Assembly (NCBI GenBank): GCA_044464175.1
Contig: JBIQLO010000109.1
Location: 1-12,959 of the forward strand
Source: JBIQLO01 sp044464175
GTDB lineage: Bacteria > Planctomycetota > Phycisphaerae > Tepidisphaerales > Tepidisphaeraceae
DNA: 12,959 bases
Reading direction: 5' to 3'
Made by a program: the position numbers and the translations under genes. The stretch's first letter is position 1. Each line of letters starts with the position of its first letter. Below, in pieces: positions 1 to 7,193 of this stretch. The notes under the pieces were generated by a model, which made no database searches, had not been told where the DNA came from, and worked only from the letters and a program-made list of their open reading frames with translations.

Positions 1-1
1 C

Positions 2-1288
2 ACCCCACTTCAGGCCGGCGCTCTGTCTCCGGCCACCGCCACCACAACCACCGCCCCCGCCCCCCGCCTGGAACCCGGTTCCGTCCTGGCGGTCCCCCTC
101 CTGCTCGGGGACATGAATCTCACCGCCATCGGCACCGTCACCGAGGTCGTCGGCCACCGGGTCCTGGGCTTTGGCCACCCCTTCAACAATGAAGGCCCGA
201 TCACCCTCCCCATGGGCAGCGGGTACATCAATGGCGTCATCGCCAACCTCATGACCAGCTTCAAGCTCGGCGCCCTGACCTCCATCGACGGCACCCTCTA
301 CCGCGATCAGTCCGTCGGGGTGGCCGGCCAAATTGGCGCCTCCCCCGCCCTGATTCCCATCGATTTTGAAGTGACCGAGGCCGGCGGCCTTTCTCGCACC
401 TACCAATTCCAGGCCACCCGCCATCCGCGTTTCACCCCCATGATCAGCGCCGCCGCCCTGGCCGCCGCCATCAACGGCGCCCATGAACTGCCCCAATATC
501 ACACCCTCGATTACGACCTGAGCGTCGAGTTCGACAACGGCCAGACGATCCACATCGCCAACACCAGCGCCAACGCCTCCGTGCAGGAGCTCTTTTTTGA
601 CATCGGCACCCCCCTGATGGCCGCCGCCAACAACCCCTTCCAGCGCGTGATGCCCCGCAAGATCACCGGCCGGGTTCTCGTCACGCCCGAGGCCCGGCTG
701 GCTAAGGTTCTCTCGGTCAACATTCCCAAGCTCAAGTATCGCCCCGGCGAAACCCTGAGCGGCTATGTCACCTACCGCCCCTTTCGCGCCCCTCAGGCGA
801 CCCTGCCCATTGAAATGAAACTTCCGGCCGACCTGACCGACGGCAATTACCAGTTGATCGTCTGCGACTGGCAGACCTATCTCATGACGGAGCAGCAGGC
901 CGAGCCCTTCCGCTTCACCGCCCAGAGCATTGACGAGGTCTTTGCCGTCCTGCGCGACATGGCCGCCATCCGGCATGATGCCCTCTATCTCCGCCTGATG
1001 CGCAAAGCCGACGGCGTGGCCATCGGACGCACCGCCCTGCCCCACCTCCCCGCCTCCCGCCGCCAGGTCCTCCTGGGCGCGGGGCGCAGCGATGTCACCC
1101 CCTTCCTCAGCTCCTTCCTCAAAGTCACGCCCACCGAACAGGTCATGAGCGGCTCGGCCCAGTTCGCCATCACGATCGAGCGTAACGCCCGCGTCGAATC
1201 CCCCGGCGCCAAACCCGCTCTCGCCACCCCCGAAACCCCCGCGCCCGCCCCCAAATCCCTCCCCACCCAGCCCGACGAAGCAGACTGA
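2..1288 (+). CDS. SpoIVB-type (peptidase S55 family) protein, 5' end outside window
   Basis: The reading frame is open from base 2, and the residues before the first in-window ATG (113) already fit the family (PGSVLAVPLLLGD leading into MNLTAIGTVTEV), so the gene starts upstream of the window and 113 is not its start. The core S55 signature GFGHPF lies at 167-184, with the catalytic-type His at 176-178, followed by a Gly-rich segment and DQSVGVAGQIG. A C-terminal part of about 200 residues looks like a beta-rich domain (PGETLSGYVTYRPFR), and the last 25 or so residues are a Pro/Ala-rich tail. In SpoIVB the catalytic Ser sits in an SGSP motif. No SGSP is visible here; in related non-sporulator proteins I recall it N-terminal to the GHPF box, which would be off-window. 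The family is clear. Whether it is an active protease, its substrate and its location (probably exported) cannot be judged. Confidence 0.85.
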   Translation, partial: TPLQAGALSPATATTTTAPAPRLEPGSVLAVPLLLGDMNLTAIGTVTEVVGHRVLGFGHPFNNEGPITLPMGSGYINGVIANLMTSFKLGALTSIDGTLYRDQSVGVAGQIGASPALIPIDFEVTEAGGLSRTYQFQATRHPRFTPMISAAALAAAINGAHELPQYHTLDYDLSVEFDNGQTIHIANTSANASVQELFFDIGTPLMAAANNPFQRVMPRKITGRVLVTPEARLAKVLSVNIPKLKYRPGETLSGYVTYRPFRAPQATLPIEMKLPADLTDGNYQLIVCDWQTYLMTEQQAEPFRFTAQSIDEVFAVLRDMAAIRHDALYLRLMRKADGVAIGRTALPHLPASRRQVLLGAGRSDVTPFLSSFLKVTPTEQVMSGSAQFAITIERNARVESPGAKPALATPETPAPAPKSLPTQPDEAD

Positions 1289-1374
1289 GTCCCGCGCTCC
1301 TCTCCAAATCCGCCCTGCCCTCGCCCCTGTTGAGCGCGCAAGTAAAAACCGTGGCGCGAATAGACGCCCCTTCC

Positions 1375-1407
1375 GTGCAATGAAGCGTGCACCATTTCCC
1401 ATATGGG
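1375..1407. promoter_or_regulatory. Two small palindromes in the gap before the HsdR-N gene
   Basis: The 265-base gap between the S55 gene and the next gene holds two symmetrical sequences side by side. One is GTGCA (1375-1379) with its inverted copy TGCAC (1388-1392). The other is the perfect 10-base palindrome CCCATATGGG (1398-1407). Both lie about 150 bases before the next start codon. They could be operator half-sites or chance. No repressor gene is nearby. Confidence 0.2.
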
Positions 1408-1500
1408 CAAAGGAACTGCAGGATGATCTATCCCTTCGCCTTTCGGGTCCTCCACCTTGCAAAAGAGAGATCTGCCGATAACTTCCATGGAGCAGTTCTG

Positions 1501-1546
1501 TAGAATACGCATTCACAAGTCCGGTCAAGACAAGCAAATGCGAGGA
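1501..1546 (+). promoter_or_regulatory. Possible -10 box (TAGAAT) and Shine-Dalgarno of the HsdR-N gene
   Basis: TAGAAT (1501-1506) matches the sigma-70 -10 consensus in five of six bases, but no good -35 box is found at 16-18 bases upstream. GAGGA (1542-1546) is a conventional ribosome binding site 7 bases before the ATG at 1554, and it decides that start. This gives an untranslated leader of roughly 40 bases, unlike several host genes in this window. Confidence 0.35.
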
Positions 1547-1553
1547 TGAAGCC

Positions 1554-2405
1554 ATGTCTATTTCCAAAAAGGTTTGCGAGCGGTTAATTGCGGGGATGAA
1601 GCGATTTGCCCCAATCATTGAGCAGCAGCGGGCGAGGGATGTCTCAGAGGCGGACACGGTCACTTTGGTCAAAGACCTGATGTCATTGGTTTTTGGCTGG
1701 GATAAATATTCCGATCTGACCAGCGAAATGATGATCCGCAACACATACTGCGATCTGGCTGTAAAGTTGGATGACAAGCTTGTTGAACTGATTGAGGTTA
1801 AGGCCATAGGGATCTCCCTCGACGAGCGCCATCTCAAGCAAGCGGTTGATTATGCCGCCAATCAAGGCGTGGAATGGGTTATCCTTACTAATGGCACAAT
1901 CTGGCGACTCTATAATGTGATCTTCGCCAAGCCCATCGATAAGCAGCTTGTGGCACAGATTGATCTGACAACCGTGGATTGTCGGCGCGAAGGAGATCAA
2001 GAGTCCCTCTTTGTTTTCACGAAGGAAGGATTTCAAAAGGGAGCACATATCGCTCTGCGCGACCGGCAGGAAGCAACTAGCCGCTTTCTTCTTGCTGCGC
2101 TTCTGCTGAACAACAATGCCGTCCTGGGCGTCATCCGCCGTGAACTCCGCCGCGTGGTGGATGTGAACGTGAGTGAATCAGAAATTATCACCGTCCTGAG
2201 GGATGAAGTTATTAAGCGGGATGCTCTGGAGGGGCCAACGGCCGATGAGGCCGCCAAGCGAGTTAATCGCAAGGAGGACCGTCGACTCAGGACGAAGAAG
2301 TCTTCCGCCTTAGCCGATCTTCCACCGCAGGGGCTGGTTGATTCCTATGAACAACAGCCGATAACGGATTCCGCTGAGGCTGCGCCTATGAACGGGGCAG
2401 AATAG
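1554..2405 (+). CDS. Type I restriction enzyme HsdR N-terminal domain-like protein (PD-(D/E)XK nuclease fold), stand-alone
   Basis: This is a 283-aa protein. Residues about 30-140 resemble the HsdR N-terminal nuclease domain found in many stand-alone proteins (HSDR_N_2 type). The Asp-x(n)-Glu-x-Lys core is intact: D67 in YCDLAVKL, then E81 and K83 in ELIEVKA. These are followed by the typical helix ERHLKQAVDYAANQGVEWVILTNG, where the polypeptide may be read out of a larger fold, and WRLYNV. The C-terminal half (about 175-225, RFLLAALLLNN...IRRELRRV) matches the helical region usual in these stand-alone proteins. There is no helicase domain and there are no hsdM or hsdS genes, so this is not a complete type I system. 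The start is set by GAGGA 7 bases upstream. Base composition is clearly lower in GC than the flanking genes, which suggests transfer. The fold call is firm; the biological role is unknown. Confidence 0.75.
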   Translation: MSISKKVCERLIAGMKRFAPIIEQQRARDVSEADTVTLVKDLMSLVFGWDKYSDLTSEMMIRNTYCDLAVKLDDKLVELIEVKAIGISLDERHLKQAVDYAANQGVEWVILTNGTIWRLYNVIFAKPIDKQLVAQIDLTTVDCRREGDQESLFVFTKEGFQKGAHIALRDRQEATSRFLLAALLLNNNAVLGVIRRELRRVVDVNVSESEIITVLRDEVIKRDALEGPTADEAAKRVNRKEDRRLRTKKSSALADLPPQGLVDSYEQQPITDSAEAAPMNGAE

Positions 2406-2431
2406 ATCCACTGGCGGGACCGAGGCAAATC

Positions 2432-2542
2432 ATGGCCGCCGACATTCTTATCTGGGAAGTCTCCTCGAAAGCGGCAACATTGATGAGGCTCGCACAAAGT
2501 GAGGCCAATGCCGAGCGTTCCAATGCGCTACTAAAAGTATAG
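2432..2542 (+). CDS. Possible 36-aa small ORF
   Basis: This is an ATG-TAG frame of 36 codons starting MAADILIWEVSSKAATLMRL. It has GAGG at 2422-2425, six bases before the ATG, which is good Shine-Dalgarno spacing. It begins 26 bases after the stop of the HsdR-N gene and ends 42 bases before the next gene, on the same strand. The start resembles a short beta strand plus helix. I do not recognise it. It may be a real small gene, a degenerate remnant of a longer one, or chance; its length alone does not settle this. Confidence 0.25.
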   Translation: MAADILIWEVSSKAATLMRLAQSEANAERSNALLKV

Positions 2543-2584
2543 ACGCGATTACACGCACGTCCTGCCGCCTGAGGTGCTCAGTTT

Positions 2585-3466
2585 ATGCCCCAAAGTTCCG
2601 ATACCACTGCTTATGAACGCACACTGCTCGCAACCGAATACTTTCTTCGAAAAGTTGGGGTTGATGGGTGGGCGGATTGGCTGCGACAGGATATCGCGGA
2701 ATGGCAAACGAATCGGGACGTTTCCCATCATCTGCGCGCCTATGGCGGCATGGGGTCATTGAATGATTTGATTATCTGCCAAGTAAATCAACATTCTGTG
2801 ACGGCAGAGCAGGAGCCATGGGTGAATTCCCTATTCCTCTGGCTCAAGGCTCTTTTATTTTATCTTTCACACCAGCCTTTGAGCGTACCGACTATTGACG
2901 GTCTGAGAAATGACGTGGGGAAATATGCACCCTCGTTAGTGGCATTCGTCGGCGGTGAATATGCGCCGCGCAGTATGCGAGGCTTCGTAGAAAAGCCCAT
3001 GAAAATATGCGGCATGCGCTGCTTGGCATGTGGCCATGCGGAAGTGACTCGCGGGGATATTGACTACGCAATAGCTGACCAACTCCTGCCCGAATTGGTA
3101 TTTTCAGGATGTATTCACAACACTTTAAGGGAAACCATTGATTTGATCCTTGCTCTTGATCTTCCTGGTCTGGCGGAGCAACGAGAGCAGGTTGGCTCAG
3201 CGGCGCGAGCAAATGGTGTGGAAGTGAGTCAGCGCGACGAAACCATGCGGCCGTGCCCGAAATGTGGGGCGGAGGACACCGCCCAAAACCGCTGGTTGTA
3301 TACTACCGATGACCCTCCTAAATTCGAGCCGAGCTCTGATAACCTCCCTCTGCATGAAACGCACTCCGCAGCTTGGAAGCGAAGGAGGCAATATTTCATC
3401 CTGCTGCTGGTGATCGGCGCGATTATTGTAGCTGTCGCTTGGGTGGCGCTGCATGGTTATCGCTGA
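2585..3466 (+). CDS. Uncharacterised tail-anchored protein with Cys motifs/zinc ribbon and GGMGSLND motif
   Basis: This is a 293-aa protein with unknown function. The N-terminal 65 residues (WADWLRQDIAEW...YGGMGSLNDL, GGMGSLND at 54-61) resemble a small uncharacterised domain that I recall as DUF6966; I have not verified this. C142-x3-C146-x2-C149 plus H151 form a possible metal site in the middle. C224-x2-C227 (CPKCGAED) looks like half of a zinc ribbon. A basic stretch (KRRR) precedes one strongly hydrophobic segment at about 270-289, and only four residues follow, so the protein is probably anchored by its C-terminus with the N-terminal part in the cytoplasm. The start at 2585 has GAGGTG at 2571-2576. 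The gene shares strand and lower GC with the HsdR-N gene upstream and ends 38 bases before lepB, which converges on it. Function and any link to the nuclease gene are not known. Confidence 0.6.
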   Translation: MPQSSDTTAYERTLLATEYFLRKVGVDGWADWLRQDIAEWQTNRDVSHHLRAYGGMGSLNDLIICQVNQHSVTAEQEPWVNSLFLWLKALLFYLSHQPLSVPTIDGLRNDVGKYAPSLVAFVGGEYAPRSMRGFVEKPMKICGMRCLACGHAEVTRGDIDYAIADQLLPELVFSGCIHNTLRETIDLILALDLPGLAEQREQVGSAARANGVEVSQRDETMRPCPKCGAEDTAQNRWLYTTDDPPKFEPSSDNLPLHETHSAAWKRRRQYFILLLVIGAIIVAVAWVALHGYR

Positions 3467-3504
3467 ATCGCTGCATAGGTCTTCAGCCGCCGTGTGGCTC
3501 CCCT

Positions 3505-5118
3505 TCAATGAATAAACCGCATCTCCCCGAAATTCGGAATCAGGTTCGGCCCCGTCCCGAACGGCGCATACCCCGCCGGCCAGTAGACGAAGAACGCCTT
3601 GCCCAGCATGAACCGCTCCGGCACGCGCCCGGATTTCACGTGTAGTTCTTCGGCCGGCAGGTCAATCGGATCGGCCCAGTACCGCGCATCCCCGCTGATC
3701 AGCGAGTTGTCCCCCAGCACGTAATACTCCCGCTCTCCCGCCTTGTCGCTCAGGTGGATCGGCCGGTCCGGGCTGCCCCAGAACGGCATTTGCCCATCAT
3801 CCGTCATCTGCTTCCCGTCAGTGAGGTAATAGACATCCCGCCACAGCCCCACGTGCGACAGGTCACACTGCTGGCGCGCCGCCTCGATCCGGATCGCCGG
3901 CATCGGCGGTTCATCCTTATACTGATATTCCTTCTTCAACGCCGCCAGGTCAGGGTGATACTGGTCCGGCGTGCTCTGAATCAGGATCCGCCCGTCCACC
4001 CGCACCGTCACCTGGTAATCCACGTTGGTGAAATCAATCTTGAACGCCCGATGCCCTCCCGGAAGCCCGGCCGACCCGATCACCGACCGCCCCGCCGCCC
4101 CCTCCCGGTACAGCGTCACCTTGTCCGGCGTGAATTCGGCCGTAAATGTGTCCCCCCGCTTGGTCAGCATCAGCTTCAGCGGCCCCGAGCCCGACTGCCG
4201 GTCGTACACCAGACTTAGTTTCAAGTCGCTTACCGGATGCGCCCGGAAGCCGAACGTCTCCTGCCCCACCGCCTGATCGTACGCCAGCCAGTCCGTCAGC
4301 GCATGCGTCTCGGGATTGGCCGCCGGATTGAAGGCGATCCCCGATCCGCCCGTCTTGTTGTTGAACGTGAACACCCTGCCCCCCAACCTCCAGGCCGAAT
4401 CCCCTGATTGTTCCGCCTGCCACGGCTGCTCCCATCCGCCGCGCCGCCCTCCCGGCAGGCCCTGGGGATGGTAGTCGTTGTCATACACGATCCGCCACAG
4501 CGCCTGCTGCGCCTCCGGCGGCTTGGTGGCGATCCGGAAATCCCCCCCCTTGGGAGCGACATACACATCACCGTCCAGCAGCATGATGCTCTCTCCCGGC
4601 CGGCCCACCAGCCGCTTGATGTAGTTCTGCGTGTAGTCAAACCGCTGCGGGTCCACCGGGGACTTGAAGACGACCACATCCCACCGCTTGGGCGCCTCGA
4701 ACAGATACAGGTACTTCAGCACCAGGATGCGATCCCCGTACCGCACCGGCGGAAAGCTGGCATCCCCCGGCTCCGACCGCGGCCCGCCGGGCACCAGGTA
4801 CCCGCAGTTGGGGCAAAAGAGCGTGTATTTGGAGCCCGCCCGCGCCGGCACCACCGTCTCATCCCCTCCCTGTGGATTCTGGTAATTCACGTCAAACCGC
4901 CACCCGCAGTCGTGGCACACGAACCGCATGTGCGCCCCCAGCAGCGTCGGCGCCATTGACCCGGTCGGTATGACGAACGCCTCCACCACGAACGCGCGGA
5001 ATACAAACGCCAGAATCAGCGCCACCAGGATCGACTCAATCGTCTCCTTGATGCTGCTGCCCCGCGGCGCCCCCTTCGACGACTCGGCCGCCCGGGAAGT
5101 GGAATCAGATTCGGTCAT
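3505..5118 (-). CDS. lepB: Signal peptidase I (S26) with Cys-rich and large beta-domain insertions
   Basis: This membrane serine protease removes signal peptides of exported proteins. I take the ATG at 5118 (537 aa); an in-frame GTG at 5148 would add ten residues, and neither has a Shine-Dalgarno. One N-terminal membrane segment (about 23-45) leads into PTGSMAPT with the nucleophile S54 (codon 4957-4959). The general-base Lys is K168 in YIKRLVGRPGE (4615-4617). The third box, GDNSLISGDARYW, begins at 469. Between Ser and Lys lies an insertion with C68-x2-C71 and C102-x2-C105, probably a four-Cys zinc ribbon. Between the Lys box and GDNS are nearly 300 residues, including a beta-rich stretch that looks like a concanavalin-like sandwich. 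Ordinary LepB is far shorter. I recall comparable Cys insertions from planctomycete signal peptidases, which supports the taxonomic guess. All catalytic boxes are intact, so it is probably active. Confidence 0.9.
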   Translation of the reverse strand: MTESDSTSRAAESSKGAPRGSSIKETIESILVALILAFVFRAFVVEAFVIPTGSMAPTLLGAHMRFVCHDCGWRFDVNYQNPQGGDETVVPARAGSKYTLFCPNCGYLVPGGPRSEPGDASFPPVRYGDRILVLKYLYLFEAPKRWDVVVFKSPVDPQRFDYTQNYIKRLVGRPGESIMLLDGDVYVAPKGGDFRIATKPPEAQQALWRIVYDNDYHPQGLPGGRRGGWEQPWQAEQSGDSAWRLGGRVFTFNNKTGGSGIAFNPAANPETHALTDWLAYDQAVGQETFGFRAHPVSDLKLSLVYDRQSGSGPLKLMLTKRGDTFTAEFTPDKVTLYREGAAGRSVIGSAGLPGGHRAFKIDFTNVDYQVTVRVDGRILIQSTPDQYHPDLAALKKEYQYKDEPPMPAIRIEAARQQCDLSHVGLWRDVYYLTDGKQMTDDGQMPFWGSPDRPIHLSDKAGEREYYVLGDNSLISGDARYWADPIDLPAEELHVKSGRVPERFMLGKAFFVYWPAGYAPFGTGPNLIPNFGEMRFIH

Positions 5119-5125
5119 GGGGCCG

Positions 5126-5131
5126 ATGATA
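5126..5131 (-). promoter_or_regulatory. -10-like TATCAT seven bases before the lepB ATG
   Basis: On the minus strand TATCAT (five of six bases of TATAAT) ends seven bases before the ATG at 5118, with no Shine-Dalgarno between. If used, transcription would start at or almost at the initiation codon. No convincing -35 box is seen. The arrangement matches that before the 80-aa gene at 5848 and the reductase at 9066. Confidence 0.35.
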
Positions 5132-5172
5132 AGCAAGTTTCGCGGCACATGCCATTGCGTGGCCCGGTGGGC

Positions 5173-5613
5173 CTACTGCGACATTTTGAGAATAGCCGTT
5201 CGCGAGGGATATCGGCCGGCGGCCACCAGCGCCTCCCGTTCCAGCAGCCGCTCAAAGGCATTGATGCGGAGAATGTCCGCCGTGACTTCCCCGATATCGG
5301 TGAGTGGACGGATTCGGATTCCCTCCAGCACAAAGTGGTCAAACCAGCGATCCGCGCGCGGGTTGAAAAACCGGCAAAGCCGGCCGGTGGAATGATGAAT
5401 GGAAGCGATGTCGCTCCCCTTGAAGCGATTGCAGAATACGCATGCGTAAGCCAGGTTATCGGCCTCAGTCATTCCCCCATGCTTTTCAGCGATGATGTGT
5501 TCGATCTGGCAGCCGAAAAAAGTATCCGCCGCATCGATCAGACAGTATTCACAAACGCCTCCCGCCCGTTCAATGACCTGGCTCCGCAACGTCTGTGGGA
5601 CATGGCTACTCAT
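5173..5613 (-). CDS. HNH endonuclease
   Basis: This is a 146-aa single-domain HNH nuclease. C21/C24 (CEYC) and C58/C61 (CVFC) form the usual zinc site. E38-H39 supplies the first motif (EH in place of the commoner DH), N53 the second, and N62 in CNRFKG the last, so the catalytic set is complete. The C-terminal 70 or so residues, containing FNPRADRWFDHF, are typical of the stand-alone family that I have seen beside small partner proteins. The ATG lies inside the end of the upstream 80-aa gene: the two overlap by 8 bases (ATGAGTAG), so translation is very likely coupled. It ends 54 bases before lepB. The target is unknown; the small-partner arrangement resembles a toxin-antitoxin or defence cassette, but this is inference. 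Confidence 0.88.
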   Translation of the reverse strand: MSSHVPQTLRSQVIERAGGVCEYCLIDAADTFFGCQIEHIIAEKHGGMTEADNLAYACVFCNRFKGSDIASIHHSTGRLCRFFNPRADRWFDHFVLEGIRIRPLTDIGEVTADILRINAFERLLEREALVAAGRYPSRTAILKMSQ

Positions 5614-5848
5614 GGGACAGACGTTGATGAGCCCGGGCCTTGGCCAGCCGCATCAGATGCTCAAGTTGCAGGTAATGGTCCAATTCAGCCAATTCATCCC
5701 GGGACAATCCGCCAGTTTTTTCGCGCTCGACCAGATCGGCGACCCGTCCCAAGGCCTGCTCCGAAGGATGGAACGCCGCCACCTCGCCGGAACTCGCGCC
5801 GCCGGCAATGAAGTCAACGATCTCCTCGTAGGCCCGTGCTGTGCTCAT
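5606..5848 (-). CDS. Small conserved-looking protein, partner of the HNH endonuclease
   Basis: This is an 80-aa soluble protein starting at the ATG at 5848; an in-frame TTG three codons upstream is less likely. It is rich in helix formers and charge (ARAYEEIVDFIAGG, HPSEQALGRVADLVEREKTG, LDHYLQLEHLMRLAKARA). From memory, closely similar small proteins occur widely, including in cyanobacteria, often next to a nuclease or toxin-like gene, but their function is not established. It overlaps the HNH gene by 8 bases and is driven by a near-consensus promoter just upstream. It has no DNA-binding motif that I can point to. It could be an antitoxin or immunity partner or a regulatory subunit. Identification as a real gene is strong, the role is open. 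Confidence 0.75.
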   Translation of the reverse strand: MSTARAYEEIVDFIAGGASSGEVAAFHPSEQALGRVADLVEREKTGGLSRDELAELDHYLQLEHLMRLAKARAHQRLSHE

Positions 5849-5856
5849 TGCATGCA

Positions 5857-5886
5857 ATTATACGCTTCCATCCACACTCGTGACAA
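5857..5886 (-). promoter_or_regulatory. Near-consensus sigma-70 promoter of the small-protein/HNH operon
   Basis: On the minus strand there is TTGTCA (5881-5886; five of six bases of TTGACA), an 18-base spacer, then a perfect TATAAT (5857-5862). The ATG follows after eight bases, so the start point would fall within a base or two of the start codon. There is no Shine-Dalgarno. It sits in the 42-base gap after the glutamate dehydrogenase stop codon, so the cassette has its own promoter. Confidence 0.7.
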
Positions 5887-5890
5887 TTCT

Positions 5891-7177
5891 TTATGGAAAC
5901 AATCCCTTCAGCCGGCACGCCTCGGCCACCCGCCCGATAGCGATCGTGTACGCCGCCGTCCGGTAGTCGCAGTCCGCCTCGTCCGCCTTGGCGTTCACCG
6001 CGTCAAACGCCCGCTCCATCACCGACTGCAGCTCATCCTGCACCCGCTTCTGATTCCAGAAAAAATTCTGCAATCCCTGCACCCACTCGAAGTAGCTCAC
6101 CGTCACCCCCCCCGCGTTGGCCAGAATGTCCGGCAGCACCGTCACCCCGTTGTCCCGCAGGATTTCATCCGCCTGCGGCGTCGTCGGCCCGTTGGCCGCC
6201 TCCACCACGATCGACGCCTTGATGTGCGGCGCAACCTCCTCGGTCACCGTGTTCTCCATCGCCGCCGGAATTAGCACATCGCACTCGCAGCTCAGCAACT
6301 CTTCATTCGTAACGGCCTCCCCCTCCGGGTAATCTTCGAGCGTCCCCCGCTCCCGGTAGTAAAGCCCGGCCGATTCAATATCCAGGCCGCTTTCGCTGTA
6401 GATGCCCCCCTGGATCGCGCTGACCGCGATCACCTTGGCCCCGCGTTCCTCCAGCAGCCGCGCTGTGTGGTATCCCACATTGCCGAATCCCTGCACCGCC
6501 ACGCGCAGCCCCTCCAGCGTCTTGTTCCGTGTCATCAGGAACTTGCGCAACACGTTCATCACCCCGCGCCCCGTCGCCTCCTCGCGACCCACCGAGCCCC
6601 CCAGCGCCACCGGCTTGCCCGTCACCACCCCCAGCACCTGGTGCCCGATCATCATCGAATACGTGTCCATCACCCAGCTCATCACCTGCGCGTTGGTCCC
6701 CGCATCCGGCGCGGGGATGTCCTCCTCCGGCCCGATCAGCGGCAGCACCTCCGCCGTGAACCGCCGCGTCAGGCGCTCCTTTTCCCCCAGGGACAGCTTC
6801 TTGGGCTCGCACACGATCCCCCCCTTGGCCCCTCCGAACGGCAAACCCACCAGCGCGTTCTTCCACGTCTGCAGCATCGCCAGCGCCATCACCTCATTGC
6901 GATCCACCGACTTGTCGTAGCGTAAGCCCCCCTTAAACGGCCCCAGCGCGTTGTTGTGCTGCACGCGATAGCCGGTGAAGACCTGAATGCTCCCATCGTC
7001 CATGCGAATCGGGCAACTGACCGTCAGCACCCGTTTGGGCGACGACAAGACCGAACGCCACGTCGAGTCCAGCCCCATCGTCTGATACACGCGGTCGAAA
7101 TAGAGATGGGCATTCTGCCAGAACTGTGAACTGGCCTGCTCATCAGGATGAAGTCGATTGGTGGTGGAAGCAAGCAT
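5891..7177 (-). CDS. gdhA: Glutamate dehydrogenase (Glu/Leu/Phe/Val dehydrogenase family)
   Basis: This cytoplasmic enzyme interconverts glutamate and 2-oxoglutarate plus ammonia using NAD(P). At 428 aa it is the normal length for the hexameric short form. Active-site residues by comparison with the Clostridium symbiosum enzyme are K82 (GPFKGGLRYD), K106 (TWKNAL), K118 (LPFGGAKGG) and D158 (IPAPDAGT). The nucleotide-binding GFGNVG is at 230-235. After strand beta-2 the sequence reads AVSAIQGGIY, with A254 where many relatives have Asp, so cofactor choice is uncertain. I chose the ATG at 7177. The frame stays open far upstream, but that part runs through a repeat and antisense to the next gene, and does not resemble the family. 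The gene is divergent from the isomerase gene. It ends 42 bases before the start codon of the small-protein/HNH operon, on the same strand but with a separate promoter. Confidence 0.95.
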   Translation of the reverse strand: MLASTTNRLHPDEQASSQFWQNAHLYFDRVYQTMGLDSTWRSVLSSPKRVLTVSCPIRMDDGSIQVFTGYRVQHNNALGPFKGGLRYDKSVDRNEVMALAMLQTWKNALVGLPFGGAKGGIVCEPKKLSLGEKERLTRRFTAEVLPLIGPEEDIPAPDAGTNAQVMSWVMDTYSMMIGHQVLGVVTGKPVALGGSVGREEATGRGVMNVLRKFLMTRNKTLEGLRVAVQGFGNVGYHTARLLEERGAKVIAVSAIQGGIYSESGLDIESAGLYYRERGTLEDYPEGEAVTNEELLSCECDVLIPAAMENTVTEEVAPHIKASIVVEAANGPTTPQADEILRDNGVTVLPDILANAGGVTVSYFEWVQGLQNFFWNQKRVQDELQSVMERAFDAVNAKADEADCDYRTAAYTIAIGRVAEACRLKGLFP

Positions 7178-7193
7178 CGCCCCAATGTAACGG

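Noticed and set aside
1554..2405. Complete type I restriction-modification system
   Set aside because: Only the HsdR N-terminal-type domain is present. There is no helicase, methylase or specificity gene in the window.
3485..3499. AGCC/GGCT hairpin between the converging zinc-motif gene and lepB as a bidirectional terminator
   Set aside because: The stem is only four pairs and there is no T-run; it is within chance expectation.
5119..5148. GTG start ten codons upstream for lepB
   Set aside because: It has no ribosome site, the residues are not family-like, and the ATG at 5118 has the same -10-box spacing seen at other genes. It is not fully excluded.
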